The notes under the pieces were generated by a model. It was not told the DNA's origin. It ran no database searches and was given only the letters and a program-made list of their open reading frames with translations. From Oxyruncus cristatus (lineage: Eukaryota > Chordata > Aves > Passeriformes > Cotingidae), in the NCBI GenBank assembly GCA_013399855.1, contig VXAY01002115.1:289423-353422 (forward strand): a stretch of 64,000 nucleotides of DNA, written 5' to 3'. Of the stretch, positions 34,221-48,152 are shown one piece after another. Each line of letters starts with the position of its first letter. Position 1 is the stretch's first letter. Made by a program: the position numbers and the translations under genes.

Positions 34221-37200
34221 TCGTGCTTTTGTTCAAGGTCTCACACGTTTCCATGTCATCGATTGAAACCCCAACTTTATTTCGTTCTCAGAAGTGGACA
34301 GGGTGAAGTATCTGTTAGCGTGAGTTGCAGCCAGTGTGTTAGAGGGCAATAATTGTGGGTATTTCAACACTTTGAAGAAACTTCATAGTGAAACGTAGTC
34401 TTGTTTGTTAAGTGCAGTGAGCACTTGTTGCTTACCTGGTGTGAGCTGTGTTCATGTCTTGGTTTTCTCTGTCACGATTGTGAAATGGGCCTTTACTCTA
34501 AAAATTGCTCAGAAATTAAAACTAAACCAAAGGCATGTCTCGTCATTTGTGCTTTTAGACTTATAAATGTTTCCATATTCCAAAGTGTTTGATTTGATGG
34601 GTTTGCAGTGTGAAGAATCAGTTCTTCAAGACTTGTTTTTTTTAGGCTTGTAACCAGTCTGTCAATCACTTACATCAGATAAATCTTTGGAAGTAGAGAA
34701 ACACTTTTTGGTTGAGCTTAGTACGGGGGAGAAAATGTAGAGAGATTTTCTTCCTGCTTGTGAAGGTGCACTGCGTGGACCTGCAGCACTGTGACAGTGT
34801 GATAATGTTTAAGGGTTACTTAGAGACAAAAATCTTAAGGTCTGTATCAGTCCTACTGTAACACTGAATATAGTAGAGAAGGAAAATAGCAACTCCAGGA
34901 TGGGGTAGTACAACTCTGCAGAATTATTATGCATTAAAAAGAAGAAAAGTAGAAAAAAGCACATTGCTGGATCACTTACGGTTTTTAACAGTGACAAGGG
35001 ACTAATGTGAGGGCGTCAGAAGAAGCACTGACTTTGTTTCATGATCCACAATAGCTTATAAAACTGAAGATAATTATCAGGCTTATATGACTACAGAGCA
35101 GCATAAGTGACATAAAACAAGCGTAGCTGGAGTTCAGCAGGAATGCAGGAGCTGTACAGAAAACAGACTTGCTGAGTAGAGTGCTTAAAAGGTACTATTG
35201 GTTTGGTTGCTTATTAGTTATATTTCTAAATCTTTTATTATTACGAAGACAAAGCATCATATTTTTTTGTTTCATTTACTGTTCTTTCTAATTTCTCCTC
35301 CTCCTTTAATTCCCTTATATCCTGATAATCGTTTTTGGAGGTGGTGAGTTGGGCACAGAAGAGCACTGGACTTTGCTTGGTCCCTTGAACTACTCTTTAA
35401 TAGTCCATTGCTTTATCTTTTTTCTCACTTTATGATATTTAACTGTGAGAAATTAAACTGCTTAATATAGTCATGTTTAACATGTTAAGGTTACAAACAA
35501 AGACATGAATGTCTGTACTCATTTCTAATTAATTTGTGTAATTATGTTTTATAATCTAGGTGTTTGCAAAGCAGAACGTAGTACACCCCATTTACTGTCT
35601 GCTGTAGCTAATAAAAAATAATAGAATGAAATAAATCTTGAAACCAACTTTAATTGTAAGTATAGATTAGTTGTAAATTATATCTTTGTTGTGTTTATTT
35701 TTAATTCTGCAGTGTTGCAGGTTTGTAGAGCATCCCAATTAGTGAAGTTATTGGAAGTAATGATGAGCTAATTGCTGTAAATGCTGAATGTTGTTTCTGT
35801 GACAATTTAAATACAGCACTGAGATACTCCTCTAAAATGTGGGACTAGATATAAAGAGAAAAAGGAAATGTTGGCAATAGTGAGACCAGTTAATTTTATA
35901 AAGATTTTTTTCATTCAAAGTGATGATGTGGATGATTAAAAACACACAAAGAAGAAGAAAGAAATATAACAATTAAGAATAAAATCTCGGCATGTCAGCT
36001 AACACCATTATAAACATGGACACAAATGAGGTAAACATGTATTTTTCACTCTGCGTTCGTGTATTAATTGAGAAGAGGCATTTGACTGAGTTCATCTGGA
36101 GCTGATTCCTGTTCTTGTGACGCTGCTTGTGTTCACTCTCTGAAGCCTCTCTGGCTCTGCAGCTCCTCTCGTGCAGGTTGGTAGCTTTCCATGCCAGTAG
36201 TGCTTCCCTACCACCCGAGGCAGTCAGTGTTGTCAAGTTTGTTTTGGTGAATATGTTTCAAGAGTAGAAAATGCCTCTAGCTTAAGAGTGGAGTGTTTTC
36301 CTTTCTGATGAACAGCAGTAAATCCTGCCATTTTGAAGGTTGTGTGGTATACCTGTGAGGAATGAGCTGATCCACGAGGTTTCCTCGAGCATGCATGCTG
36401 TAAGACATATTAATAGCTTCTCTCAGCAGTGTCCCACTTAGAGTAACTTTGAAATGCAATATTTCATCCTGTCCTGCTTAAATTAACCTTGCATTTTCCT
36501 GTGAAATGGCATGACTACCTAGAGAAAATTTGAAGTGTACTATGTACATTCACACTGCGGGGGCGGTGGGGAGGAATGGTCTCCAGGATAGTATTTGTGC
36601 ATTAAATGTTTACTTTCAGTTGAGGGTTGGTCGTCTCCCAGTTGAGTCCAGATTTGGTAATGGAAACTGGTGCCATGCACTTCTCTTTTTAAATAATCAG
36701 GGACATACTAAAACTCCTGCAGTCAGTTGCTGTGACGTTAGTGATAAGTTGGATTTTTATATGGCTTTATAAAGCATCAGCAGAAAACTGTTCCTCGACT
36801 CCTTCAGAACAGTGCAATAAGAGAAAAGCTCTTCCACTCCTTTGGGGCAGTTTTTAGAGCCCTTCCCTGTCCCAGGAATTCACTGAGAGAATAAGGCTGA
36901 GAAAAAACAATGCACAAACCTGAAAGTCATAGGCATTGAGGTTCATCTGTTTGGTCCTGTTATGACAGAAATCATTACAAGTTTGATAGATTTATTTGTA
37001 AAGACTTGCTTCAATATTTAAAGTACATCTATTCCAGCATTCCTCATTTCAAGCTCGGCTGTGGATCAAGATGAAAGAAAAATTAAATTGTATATTGAAG
37101 AGCTGTTAATTGAACTGCACTGCATTTAGCAAGGGAGCATCAGCTTCAGGCAGTCAATACTACAGAGAATTTTTAATGTACTGTATCACTAGATTGTCAG

Positions 37201-40055
37201 TTTGTATTGGAGAATGCAAACAGACTGCTTCGACTGATGATAAAGCCCTGGAAACTTTTAAGTTGTTGAGTGGAGAAAATGTTATTTTTCTTTGATATGT
37301 TTTGACAAAGCTGTTGATGCAACCAGGAACAACAATTTCTTAGGTGAATATTATTTGAATATCAAATTCTGATTGCTGTGTATTTATTCTTTAAATGGGT
37401 AAAGATTGTGTACTGATTTTTTTTTGTTTTTTTCAAATGGGAGCAAAACAAGTTCTACAGACCTCTTGAACTTGTACAAATGTTACTTTGAAATTTGAGC
37501 AGCTCTGAAAGTCTCATTTAAAAATATTAGTTCTCTCCAGATATAATTCTAAAACATAGCATATCAAAAAGCTTTAGAAATGCTTTAGAAAAATGTTATC
37601 TCTCTTTCCTAGGGCAGTGTTAATTTCTTTTGTAGTTAATCTTTTGCGCTGGAATTTAGTACATTTATAGTTAAAGATTCTTTTTAACAGCTAAATTATT
37701 TAAGCACGTCTTCCAGGGTAACATGGTCTGTTTGGTGTTAAGTATGAAATACTTTTTATTTCATTTTCTTCACTGATAAAAATGAAATAACTAGAGGCAT
37801 TTGTAGAACCAGAACAGATTTAGGGCTATGGTGTTAGATTAAAGATGTACTGTTGCAAGACATAGCTTGTTACAACTGTCATACTTCAGGATAAAATTCT
37901 TCCTTTTGGTGGTCCTTACTGGGCCTAAAGTCCACCTGCAGAAAAGCCAAAGCGAGTCTGAAACTTTGTTAATAATTTTTAGATGTCAGTCTGTGGATTT
38001 TTCCATAAATGTGGTAGGTCTCAAGTAAGCGGTGAACTTAAAAATGCCAGTCACTGCTGGTGCATTGTCTTTTCCCTCGGAGCAGAAAGATCATTTGTAG
38101 AGGTTGGGTTTAGTCTGGTTTATCTTGGTTCCTCTGTGGCATCTGAGGAGATGGAGTGGCCTTTTTTGCCAACACTCAAATACCACATAGTAGAAGAGAG
38201 TTCCATTCCAGTTGTGCAGAGGAAGAGTCTTCACTGGTGCGAAAACACGGGTGGCTTCGAAAGACCCAACTTCCCCCTGATCCCGAAGTCTCGCCAAACC
38301 GCTGAAAGTCTTAGGGCTCTAAAACCAAAACAGAAGAGCCAAACCCACTGTGTGTGAGTATCTGACTTGGCTTCATTCATCTGGGGTTTTACAGCCAAAC
38401 TTTCTGCAGAGCTGACGGCTGTGTAGGGAGGGGAAAGGTGTTTACACAGATTTCACCCCAGAGCTGCTCACCCCAGTGGGCTGATGTTGCTGAAGCCAGC
38501 ATGGATGTTGCTTATGTGCCGTCGAATTATTGTTGCATTTTTCAAGTTTTTCTGGCTGTTTTCCCTTGGTAAAGTCTTGGAATGTTTCTTACCAGGTGAA
38601 AAACTGCAGGAAGGGAGGTGCTGTGTATTCTGAACACCCTGGTAATTTTGCCTTCCAGATTTCAAGAAGTTAGGGCCTAGATCAAAGGCGTGTATTTGAT
38701 TTAAAGAGTATCCTGAAAGACTTGAACTTAGACTTGTGTGCTGCTTACTTTATTTTTCAGAAAGATGACAATTACTGAAATATTACACTTCAAAGCTGCG
38801 TAAGAAAACCCTACTTCATATTAGAAGCTATAATTTTAGTACCTAAAATACCTTTATGCAATTCAAGTAAAAATCATTGTGCTGTATGAATATTACTTTG
38901 AATATTTGCTAGAAATAGTAATGTCTAGCAACATATTCAGTGATTTTGCAACCCTTGTCTGTGTAAGACAGTGTTTGACAACGTGAATACATACAGTAAT
39001 GTTCAAGAACCCTTTGCATGGCAGCTTGACTATCAGAGTAATTAAGAGAGTTGTCTGAAGCTCTGGTAAATGCCAGAAATCAGAGATCAGCTTGAAATTA
39101 TGCAGAAGTAAACTAAAAATCTTCCATTTCATTTTTGTGTAGGTAAATCCTGTATCTTCTGCACAGTGTGCAACTGTCTGATTCTGAGAACCATTGTACC
39201 AGATTTAATGCAGGGTGCACAAGTAAATCTATTAATGTAGTTGAAAACTTACAGAAGAATGCAATTGAGATGACCAGCAAGGTCAGGTCTCCATAACGTG
39301 TTGTTTTATTGTTGGAAGAATGGAAGCTTTCTTTCCATGAGGAAAACTCAAGTTGGGTGACTTCCCTGTGACTCTAAGGTAGTTAAAGTTTAAATGTTAA
39401 TAGGCTTCAAGAAAATGTGCATGCATGTTTTTTTTTTTTATTAGACTACCAGTTAATTTGTGCGAACTCCTCATCTCCAGGCAATCTGATTAAAAAAATT
39501 GTATGTTTCCTGTTTCTTTATGCACTGTGTAGCTGCATGAGGCAATATCTTTAAAATGTAAAAAAGCCTACAAAATGCACAGTCTGATAACAACAACAAA
39601 TCTAATCTAAAGTGACAACTGGGAGACTTTCCCAGACGTTTTTCTCTTTAATGTAACATGACTTTAAATTGATGCAGCCCCACAGTGATTGAAAAACTCT
39701 CAGAGCTTGTCTCCCATGATTACATTTCTGATCTGTACAACTTAATTTTTTAACTCGGTGAATCTCACTTTTGCCAATGAGCAGTTTGTTTCTGTTCCGA
39801 GGGGGTGAGTTTCGTGGATGCAGAAGCCCTGGAACTGTAGTGCTGCAGAAAGTAATATTCCTGATAGTGATCCTGGTCAGCAGCATGGACCTGAATTCAG
39901 TCTCTGAATGATGCAGGAGTCATCTGGTGGGTAAGGCACTGTACTGAGTGCTGGTTTATACTTGTATAGTGAATTTAGTGTTAAATAAACAGAAATAAGA
40001 ATAGCCAAACTTTGGGTAACTTCCCCCCCCCCCCAAAAAACCTTTTTTAAAGCGT
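34221..40055 (+). other. WWOX: WWOX intron 5, second part
   Basis: This is AT-rich intron up to the second gap. CpGs continue sparsely to about 34320. A block at 36900-37180 resembles a conserved non-coding element. A 124-codon frame at 37983-38357 has mildly raised CpG content but no recognisable domain. Just before the gap is a C12A6 run (40023-40040). No confident repeat family or exon was seen. Confidence 0.82.
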
Positions 40056-40109
40056 NNNNNNNNNNNNNNNNNNNNNNNNNNNNNNNNNNNNNNNNNNNNN
40101 NNNNNNNNN
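40056..40109. other. assembly gap (54 N)
   Basis: The sequence is unknown for 54 positions. C12A6 lies 15 bases upstream and T-rich sequence with a T21 run (40134-40154) downstream. The sequence across this site is probably an unresolved homopolymer region. Confidence 0.99.
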
Positions 40110-40133
40110 GGGTTTTTTATTTTTTATAATTTG

Positions 40134-40154
40134 TTTTTTTTTTTTTTTTTTTTT
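40134..40154 (+). repeat. poly-T tract (T21) beside gap
   Basis: Twenty-one T starting 24 bases after the N gap. The length is uncertain because of the adjacent assembly problem. Confidence 0.85.
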
Positions 40155-40196
40155 GAGTTTTATTGGACTAGGTTGTCTGTTATGCACTACCTGAAG

Positions 40197-40210
40197 CAAA
40201 CAAACAAACA
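40197..40210. repeat. (CAAA)n short tandem repeat
   Basis: Three and a half CAAA units followed by CAAAACCC. It is simple sequence. Confidence 0.85.
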
Positions 40211-43200
40211 CAAAACCCTTTCAGGGTTCCTGAGATGCTTTATTGTGGAACAAGCCCCTTCCAATTTAATAATGAGCTGAAACCGGCCATGTCCCTGATT
40301 GGTATGATATTTTATAGAGAGAAGATGTGGAGGATAAAATGACAGTATTTTTTATCCTTGTTTCTGGTTGTATCTGGAGCTGTGGCTGTAGGTTGGCTTT
40401 TGGGTTTCTCGTTATAATTTAGGTAAGAGATTTTAAATTTTAAGTTAACGGATCCACTTACCAAGTGGGAAAGAAACACATCTCCTTTACCTGAGGATAC
40501 TTTCTTGTGTTCTCCTCTCCCTGGTTACCCCAAGACTCAGCCTCTGGGCCAGTGGGACAGCACAGTGCAAGGCAAATACTGGGGCTGTGTCACCCTGAAT
40601 GGGGTGGGAATGAGACATTCATAGTTAGGAAGGGGGGCAAAGAATAGTGTCTGGAGCTGAGGGGAGTGGAGGAAGGTGGAGGAGGTGGCACATGTGAAGA
40701 GAGCAGATTAGAAGGTCAAAACACTTGATACTGGCCACACTTTTTGTTTTTTTTTTTGATCATAGTTGGAAAACCAAGAATTGGTTTGAAACTTTCATAA
40801 ATTGTTGAAGGTTGTATTTTTAGATAGCCCTCATTTTATCCTAGCTTTTTCTCTGTATTTTTCTAGTATGGAAGTATATAAATCCTCATTTACCTTTTCA
40901 TTTACCTTTAAAAATGTATAAAGTCTGAAGAATGATATATGTAAAGCAATACTTTATAATACTTGGAACTGCTTCTGGGCCTGCCTTCTAGATCTATGTG
41001 CAGGAAAAGTGGTCATGTGTAAGAAGAAGTGTCCTGTGGTCAGTTTTGTAATACAAATTCTAAAACTCTGTTATTTATTTCTTTATTGCTTCTCTCAGAA
41101 GCAGGAAATGATACCCATGGGTAGATGCAGTGGTTGGTTGATATCAGTTGGAAATAAAAAGAAATAAAAGCCTTTGAAATGTAGTAGCTGTGTTTTATAT
41201 CAGTGATGCATCATACTGTGTTGTTCTTATGAGATTGTGCCTGACTTATGCCAGGGCAGAGCAACTGGGGTTTCAGGAGACTGTGGATTTAATCCATAAA
41301 ATACTGGACAATATGCAGGACAGGTAACAGGCACAACAGATAATCTTTTTGAAGGAGAAAGCGGTGAGGTGAATGTTGTAGTCCTTAGGAACATTTCAAC
41401 TGCCTTGATTGAAGCCCCAGTGGAGGGGCTGGAGGAAAAAAATGGAATAACAATTCTATTAGAATGTCAAATTTTTTGAAAAGTGCAATACAAAAGGACC
41501 TAAACCAGGTGAAAATAGATGAACAGTTTAAGATTTCTAATATTACCTTTTTCTCTAATAAGCTCTAATAACCAAGCATCTTATTGGAAGCTTTTATTAC
41601 TTGAACAAAAACCATACTATTTTGTGATCTACATCTTGGTATATACCTGATGATAACGATGACATTTCTATTTTGCTTTCAAATCCTTCCTCTCGTTTAC
41701 TTTGCATAACCTACTTATAAGAGTATTATTTTGCAGTACATCTAAATTTAAACAGCAGCTCAGAGCCATCAGGACGGTGGTTATCTTGCCAAAATGGTCA
41801 AGTCATTGGCCAAAATAAACATGAATCTGGAGACTTCCTGATGAATGCCTGGAAATTATAGCCATGCAAACATATCAGAATGCACATTTGTATTATAAAC
41901 TAGTCAAACTACTTCATCTGTTTAGTTGCATAAGCCTAGTGTCTGTAAGTCTTAAGAAATTTGTTACCAAAAAAGTCAAGTTTTTTTGGTAAGAATATAA
42001 CAAAAACTTTGCCACCTGGAGAATGATTTTTTTTTTTATGGATCACTTTCCCCCCCCCAAAAAGATAAAGTAAATGTATTCCACTGTATTTAATTTGTAT
42101 GAGAAATTAAACAATTCAGTATTTCATTGACTTTTTTTTTTCCTTTGTGACTTCTGCTTTATTTAAGCATAACCTGTTCTCTTCAGATTGCCAGTTTGTT
42201 AAAGGGCCATTCTGGTGCAGGAAAAGCTGGGGGATCAGGATTGCATTTCAAGTAGTTGTGTCCTTGGCACCTGATTCAAATCAGTTCAGTTATTCAGTCA
42301 CTGGATTGGACTCCTAAAGTCCTGTGTGGAGTTGGAAGGGATTTATTTTTCTTCCAGTGGTGAACAACACTAGAATTACTTGTAGTTTTTCTTTCATTCT
42401 CTTTCCATGCCAACTTCCAGAGAAGGGGATATGGTCAGGGAATATGAATAACTGTGGTTTCTACCTTTACTCCTACTGCTAAGCCCCACATACTAAAAAA
42501 GAACACTCCTGGCTGGTTTTGATGGTGAGTTGGTGCAGACTCTTGTGCCCAGGCTTTCTCCATCCCATCTCATCCTGTATTCAGCAGCCCGTGGGGTTTG
42601 CATTTTGAGACCTAACCTAACCCATCTTTACCAAGGTGACTGTGGGTTTATCTGGATTTGCCCTCCAGGATATTTTTAATTAGATATAAAGCAATGAATA
42701 CATTACTTCAAATTATTTTGATGAAAGAATTCTTGCACTGTCATTAACAATGAGTTAAATGAGCTAAAACTTCCCTCTAGTTCTCTATCTTTTGATGAGG
42801 AAACAAAGCAGTTCTTTGCATGATTAAGATTTGTGGTATCACGCCTGAAATGAGAAGCCATAATATATGCTTTATAATTTGTGTAGGTTTTTTTAACTCC
42901 TGCACGACCACTCTTCTTTTTGTGCCTATTTTTACAGCTGGCTTTGCTACGTTTTCCTTTGATTTCAGACGCTGACATCATAAGTTTATGTTTTTATTTT
43001 TCCCTTCTTGCTAAGGAGGTTTGATTTGTTTGATTCCATAGGCACCTCAAAGAGAGCTGGCCTTGAGAATTCCCGAGGCTCTTTACAAACTTCAGATCTG
43101 GTTGGTTTTAGACCCATTAGACTGAATATGAATTTTTGATAGTTAGTGATGATTAAACCTTAGCAAGGTGTGTGAAAACACGTGGAAAACCTCAGGGCAA

Positions 43201-46200
43201 CAAACTAATCCCTTCAGTCATTTGAAGTGTGCCAGGAGTTCAGAAAGCTGATTTCCAGTGGCAGTTTTACAGTATTTTACTGACTTTAGGTATAGCAGCA
43301 GTTTGAACAACATGTACAGAGAGCAGTTAGAGAAACAATGCAGGTTATTTACTCTTGGAGAAAGATGATTATTCCAGTAAAAAAAAGAAAGGGATTAAAT
43401 TTTGTTGTTGATAGAGCTCACGACCGATTCTCAGAATATGTTGTTGTGTAAAATGGGTTGTTGTCTTCTTTAGTAGTATTTCTAATTGTTCTTGATACAC
43501 ACCTCTTCACAGAGTTTAGGCAAAAAGAGCCGCCCATGCCAAGAATCACCTGCCAAAAAAATTATCAGATTGTCTTTAGTATCTTCAGACTTTTTAAAAG
43601 AAAGGTGTACTCATTTGCCTTACGGATTTTGATTCATCTCCGTTCTAACCTCTGCCTTCCGACCGTGAAAAATCATTCAATGTTGCACGATTCAGAGTTT
43701 TCTCAGAAAAGTTGCAGGTGCATTATTACATCCATCATTCTGTGAGTTTAAATTGATTCCTGTGTTCTTGGAGCACTGGGCCCATTGTGCATCATTTTGA
43801 GTGGCTGTTTTGGAACGTTTGGAGCAGAACAACCGAGGTGGAATATTTGGGATCAGTGAGTTGTTGACGTGGGATATTTTCCTCTTAGCTTTGATTCGAT
43901 CTAGAGCACAGTAAACCCCAGCATAATTGCCTTGAACTGCGGGTCTGAAGGTGGCAGGTTATTTAAAATACTGGGGAACGCGAACTGTAACAGTAACACC
44001 TTTAAGAAATAGCAAAGGTGCATATTCTGCTAAATAAACTTCAGTAATTACTTTAGGGGGTTTTCCTCTGCAACACTGTAATTTTTCTAGTTTATATTCT
44101 TCACAGACTGCTGACCGCAGTGACAGTTCTGCTGTTCTTGTACAAAGTAACTCACACACGTGTGCACCTGGTCTTCATTACTGTTACATTGCATATATGG
44201 TAAAGGCAGAACGGGAAATTTTCCTCTCTGATTTCTGCTGATGGCGCCTTGTTTTGGGTGCAGCTCTTTACAAATACATTGTTCATTAGGTGTCAGTATC
44301 CATTAAGCAGCATCCATTTACCAGGAAAAAGGACTGTACAAAACGTTTGCATAATTTTCACAACAAGGAGGTATTTACTTATAAAAGGCTAAAAAATACC
44401 CCACCAACCCGGCATTAACTTTTTTGAACTGTCAACAATATGAACATTCTTGTTTTGCCTTACTAAGGCAAATATATTTGCAGTAACAAAGCATAAATAT
44501 GCAAGAAAACCTTTGAAAAATAGTACCCACCTATGCAAGGTACTGACTAAACAGAACAGGAACACCGAAAACCCACTTCTGAGAAGTTAGCCTTGAAAAT
44601 ATAATTAGAAGTATCGTGATTAAAATCTATTTTTGGCTGAGTTCACTTGCATATTTTAGTATGCTAGGGCTAATTTGACCCACTGTATTTTAGAAAATCT
44701 TTATTCTCGTTGGCTTTTGGTTTCCTTGCGAAGACTTTTGCTAGAAATGTGTGATTCTGAGGAGCTGCTTCCAAACCTACAAGTTACACATCATAGATTG
44801 CCAAACGAAAGTAGCAGTGGGGAGGAGGTTGCCTGGCTGGCTAAAGGCATGGAAACGTGGAGAACGCTTGTCTCCCTGGGGATGACTGGAACGCCTGGAT
44901 CAACAGGGATCTCTGTCAAACGCCATCCCTTGCAGAGAGGATATGTGGCCACAGCACCAGGAGCTGGCAGGGTTTGGACTGTGGCTTTTGAAGAGCGATG
45001 GGTTTGTTCCCTGTTCCGTGCAGAGGAAATGAGATGCACTCGAGCCAGGAGTTCTGTGTTGGCCACGAGATGTCACTCTTCTGTCAGGAAAAAGTCTATC
45101 CGATGGCATGAATATCTGGAAAATAAATTATGTAGCCCTAAAGGGTGAAAATGTAGGAACTTGAGGAGGAGAATTCTTTAATGTCTTCATTTGGGTCATG
45201 TGCTCCTTAAATAGGCACAGTGTACACACATTGACATCACTGTTTCCAGGTTTGTTAGTGTTCCAGTTTTTCAAGCTGGAAGGACTGTAACAGGATTTAA
45301 TTTGTTTATAGGTCAGCAAATATTTGGGCTTGCAACATGGCAGCTGAGATGGATAAGTCTTTGTTGTAATCTTATTTAAAAAATTAGGCGATACTTAAAT
45401 TTCTGTGTCATGTAGCCTTGTGGAAAGTATGGAACTACCCAAAGTCCGTCAGTCACACTCCCTACTGACATGGAGCAATAGTGACATCCTGTGGGAGAGG
45501 TTTAAAAAGGAGACAAACAACGGCTTAGTCCTGTAGTCATCCTGGATTCTGTTTGGATTTGTCCATGTAATTTTTTATATTTTGGAGCCAGTGTCTCGAA
45601 AGTAAATTAATATCCATTGTGAACTGTGATTAGAGCATCAGGGCTTTCTGTGCTTTAATTTACGCTATTTCTGGGTATTGAATTATCAGTTTGCATTACA
45701 GGAATGCTCATGTTTTACTTTGATCAGGAGAAAAAAATTTAGAAATATTATACAACTTTATGATTGTATTCTATGGTTTCCCAATGTGCTATGACATTTT
45801 ACATGTGTATTTTCCTCTAAAATTAAAGATAACGCTTAAGTTCTGCTATATCTTTAAATGGATCCAAGGAATTAATTTAAATTCTTTTAAAAAACATTGT
45901 TAAATTCATGAGAAAAATGTTTCTTATATAAAAAGTATAATTAAATTTAATAAAACTGTGTGCTCTGAAGCACCTTAAAATCTGGTTCTGATAACAGAAG
46001 TAGTGCCCGAGATTCCAATATTTCAAGCTAGATATAGAATTAAATACTTGTATAACAAGATTGCAACAGAAATTAAAGGAATTGGAGTGATGTTGTTGGA
46101 ATGATGAGACTTCGGCTGCTGAGTAATCCAGGTGCTTTTTGGTTTTTTCCCTTAATCTCTATTAACCTTTTTTTTAAGCATGGATTGAAAGACTTTCTGA

Positions 46201-48128
46201 TGGTTTTAAAAAAGAGCAGTATTTACACCTTGAGTTGTGATTCACTGTATGCCTGGCAAGGAGAAATATAAAACTTGTATTCCTGTACGGTTTTTTTTTC
46301 CCCCCAGTTTTAAAAATAGAGATGGATCAAATTGCAGCTCTATCCCCATGTGAGAGGATTATTTGCACATCTGTCTAAGGTTAGTGCCTCCTGTGTGGTT
46401 ATCAGCATCCTTCACTGTGCTTGCTGAAAAAGGGCCAGATGATGAGTGGCGCCTTGCAAGATTAACTTTGTATTGGTAGTCATTAAACAGTGGGAATTTT
46501 TACAAACTGGCAGTTTGGGATGCTGGAAAAAAAAAAAACCATCAGAAAAAAAATGGAGAAAGAGTATTATAGTAGTTGATTGCACATGAAGCATCTAGAA
46601 TAGACTTGGGCTACTGGCAACAAGTGCGATGGAACAGTTGGTGAACAGACGCATAATAAATAGCTGTCAGGAGGTAAACTGACACCTCTGATGTCCCAAA
46701 ATTGTATTAATCCAGGATTAACAAAAAAGTTAGAGCTATCACTCTGTTCTAAAGCAAGATCAATTACTACTAAAATAATTACTGAAGGAAAGCACCCTTT
46801 CTGTTTTGACTGAGGAACGTGGGAAGACCACGTAGTCCGTGTGTCCTTCCTGACACTTCGTGGCGATGCTGACAAAGCTGATTTAAAACAAACCTGCCAA
46901 ATGTAGTTTTAGCCATTATTCCAGGGCGGTTTAAACATGTCATTAACTTCAAAGGGGTGAGGGGAGGATTCCTTGCACATGCATGTGAAGGACTGTAAAA
47001 GTGATTGGCAAACTGAGATTAAATTTTGAATATTTTTGTGTAATCACCGTTAATTTGGTTTTGCAAACCCATTCCTGGCAGATATCTGTGGGAACCAGAT
47101 GGCTAAGTTGTGTTGACTGGAAGCAGATTTTCAGATGCTTTTTACAGAAGCTCTCTATAATTGATTTGCTGGCAGATTAAGAGTTACTCATGAGATGCAT
47201 TTTGTTTTGCTCCTCTACTTTAAAAAACTATACTGTGTTGTGCAGCTGCACTTAAATTTTTGAATCTGCAAATAACATCAGTTGTGGTGAGGATCTCTTT
47301 GTGAGCGTGGAAATATTTGAGAAGGATTTGAAAACTGAGGATGAGTAGCAGTAATGAGTCAAATCCTAAAGCTTCTGCTCCGATTTATGAAACATTTTTA
47401 TTGAATTTTCTTTTCCAGTTGATAGAATTTCACTCTCTGAAGACTTAAACTATTTTAACTGCATAAATGTGATCATTTTCATTGTGCAACTTTGATCTCA
47501 CGCCTTTTGTTGTTGTTCTGGATTATTTTATCAGAGTGCTTTTTCTTTCATGTATAAAATCAGTTCAAATTAACCTTATTGCTCAAACTTGTATTTGAAC
47601 CCTTCTGCAGAAGGAAGTAGCGAAGCTGAAACTTTTTGTACTTCGTGACTGCTGAAGTTTACATGGATTCAAGAGGAATTGGTCAGATTAATGAAAGGAA
47701 ATGTAATAAAAAAAATTGTTAGACACCAAGTACTATCTCTGACTCTGAATGTCCTGAGCTTAAAAAACTTGTTTGAGAGTAGGAGAGTATCCCAAGGCAG
47801 TGTCATATTTTTGTATTCTTCCTTAGGCATTAGAGAGCGAGAACTCTGCTTCTGTGAATAGATGGGTATAGTCCTTAATTATATATGATATATTTATTTT
47901 TGCCTCAGGATCTCTGTCATAGCTTGTGCAGGCAGGATTTGAAGATTCGAGGGACAGCAGTGCATGTGGTGGTAGAGGAGATGTGTTAGTAGCAGGATGG
48001 GTGACTGTGAGGTCCAGGGAGTGCTTGCCTTGAACATTTAAATTGTTCTTTATTGCAACCACATTTTCTTCTTCCCCTATGACATTAATCTGCAAAGATG
48101 TCATTAATAGAATTGGTTTTCTCCTGGA

Positions 48129-48152
48129 GAATCACAGAATGTTCTGAGTTTG
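48129..48152 (-). repeat. possible CR1 3'-tail remnant
   Basis: AATCACAGAATGTTCTGAGTT resembles the reverse complement of the 3' tail of some CR1 subfamilies (AATCACAGAAT followed by TTCTGAGTTGG). The match is lost after about 24 bases, so this is tentative. Confidence 0.3.

Noticed and set aside
42609..42622. CCTAACCTAACCC resembling an interstitial telomere repeat
   Set aside because: Only two imperfect units are present, well within chance.
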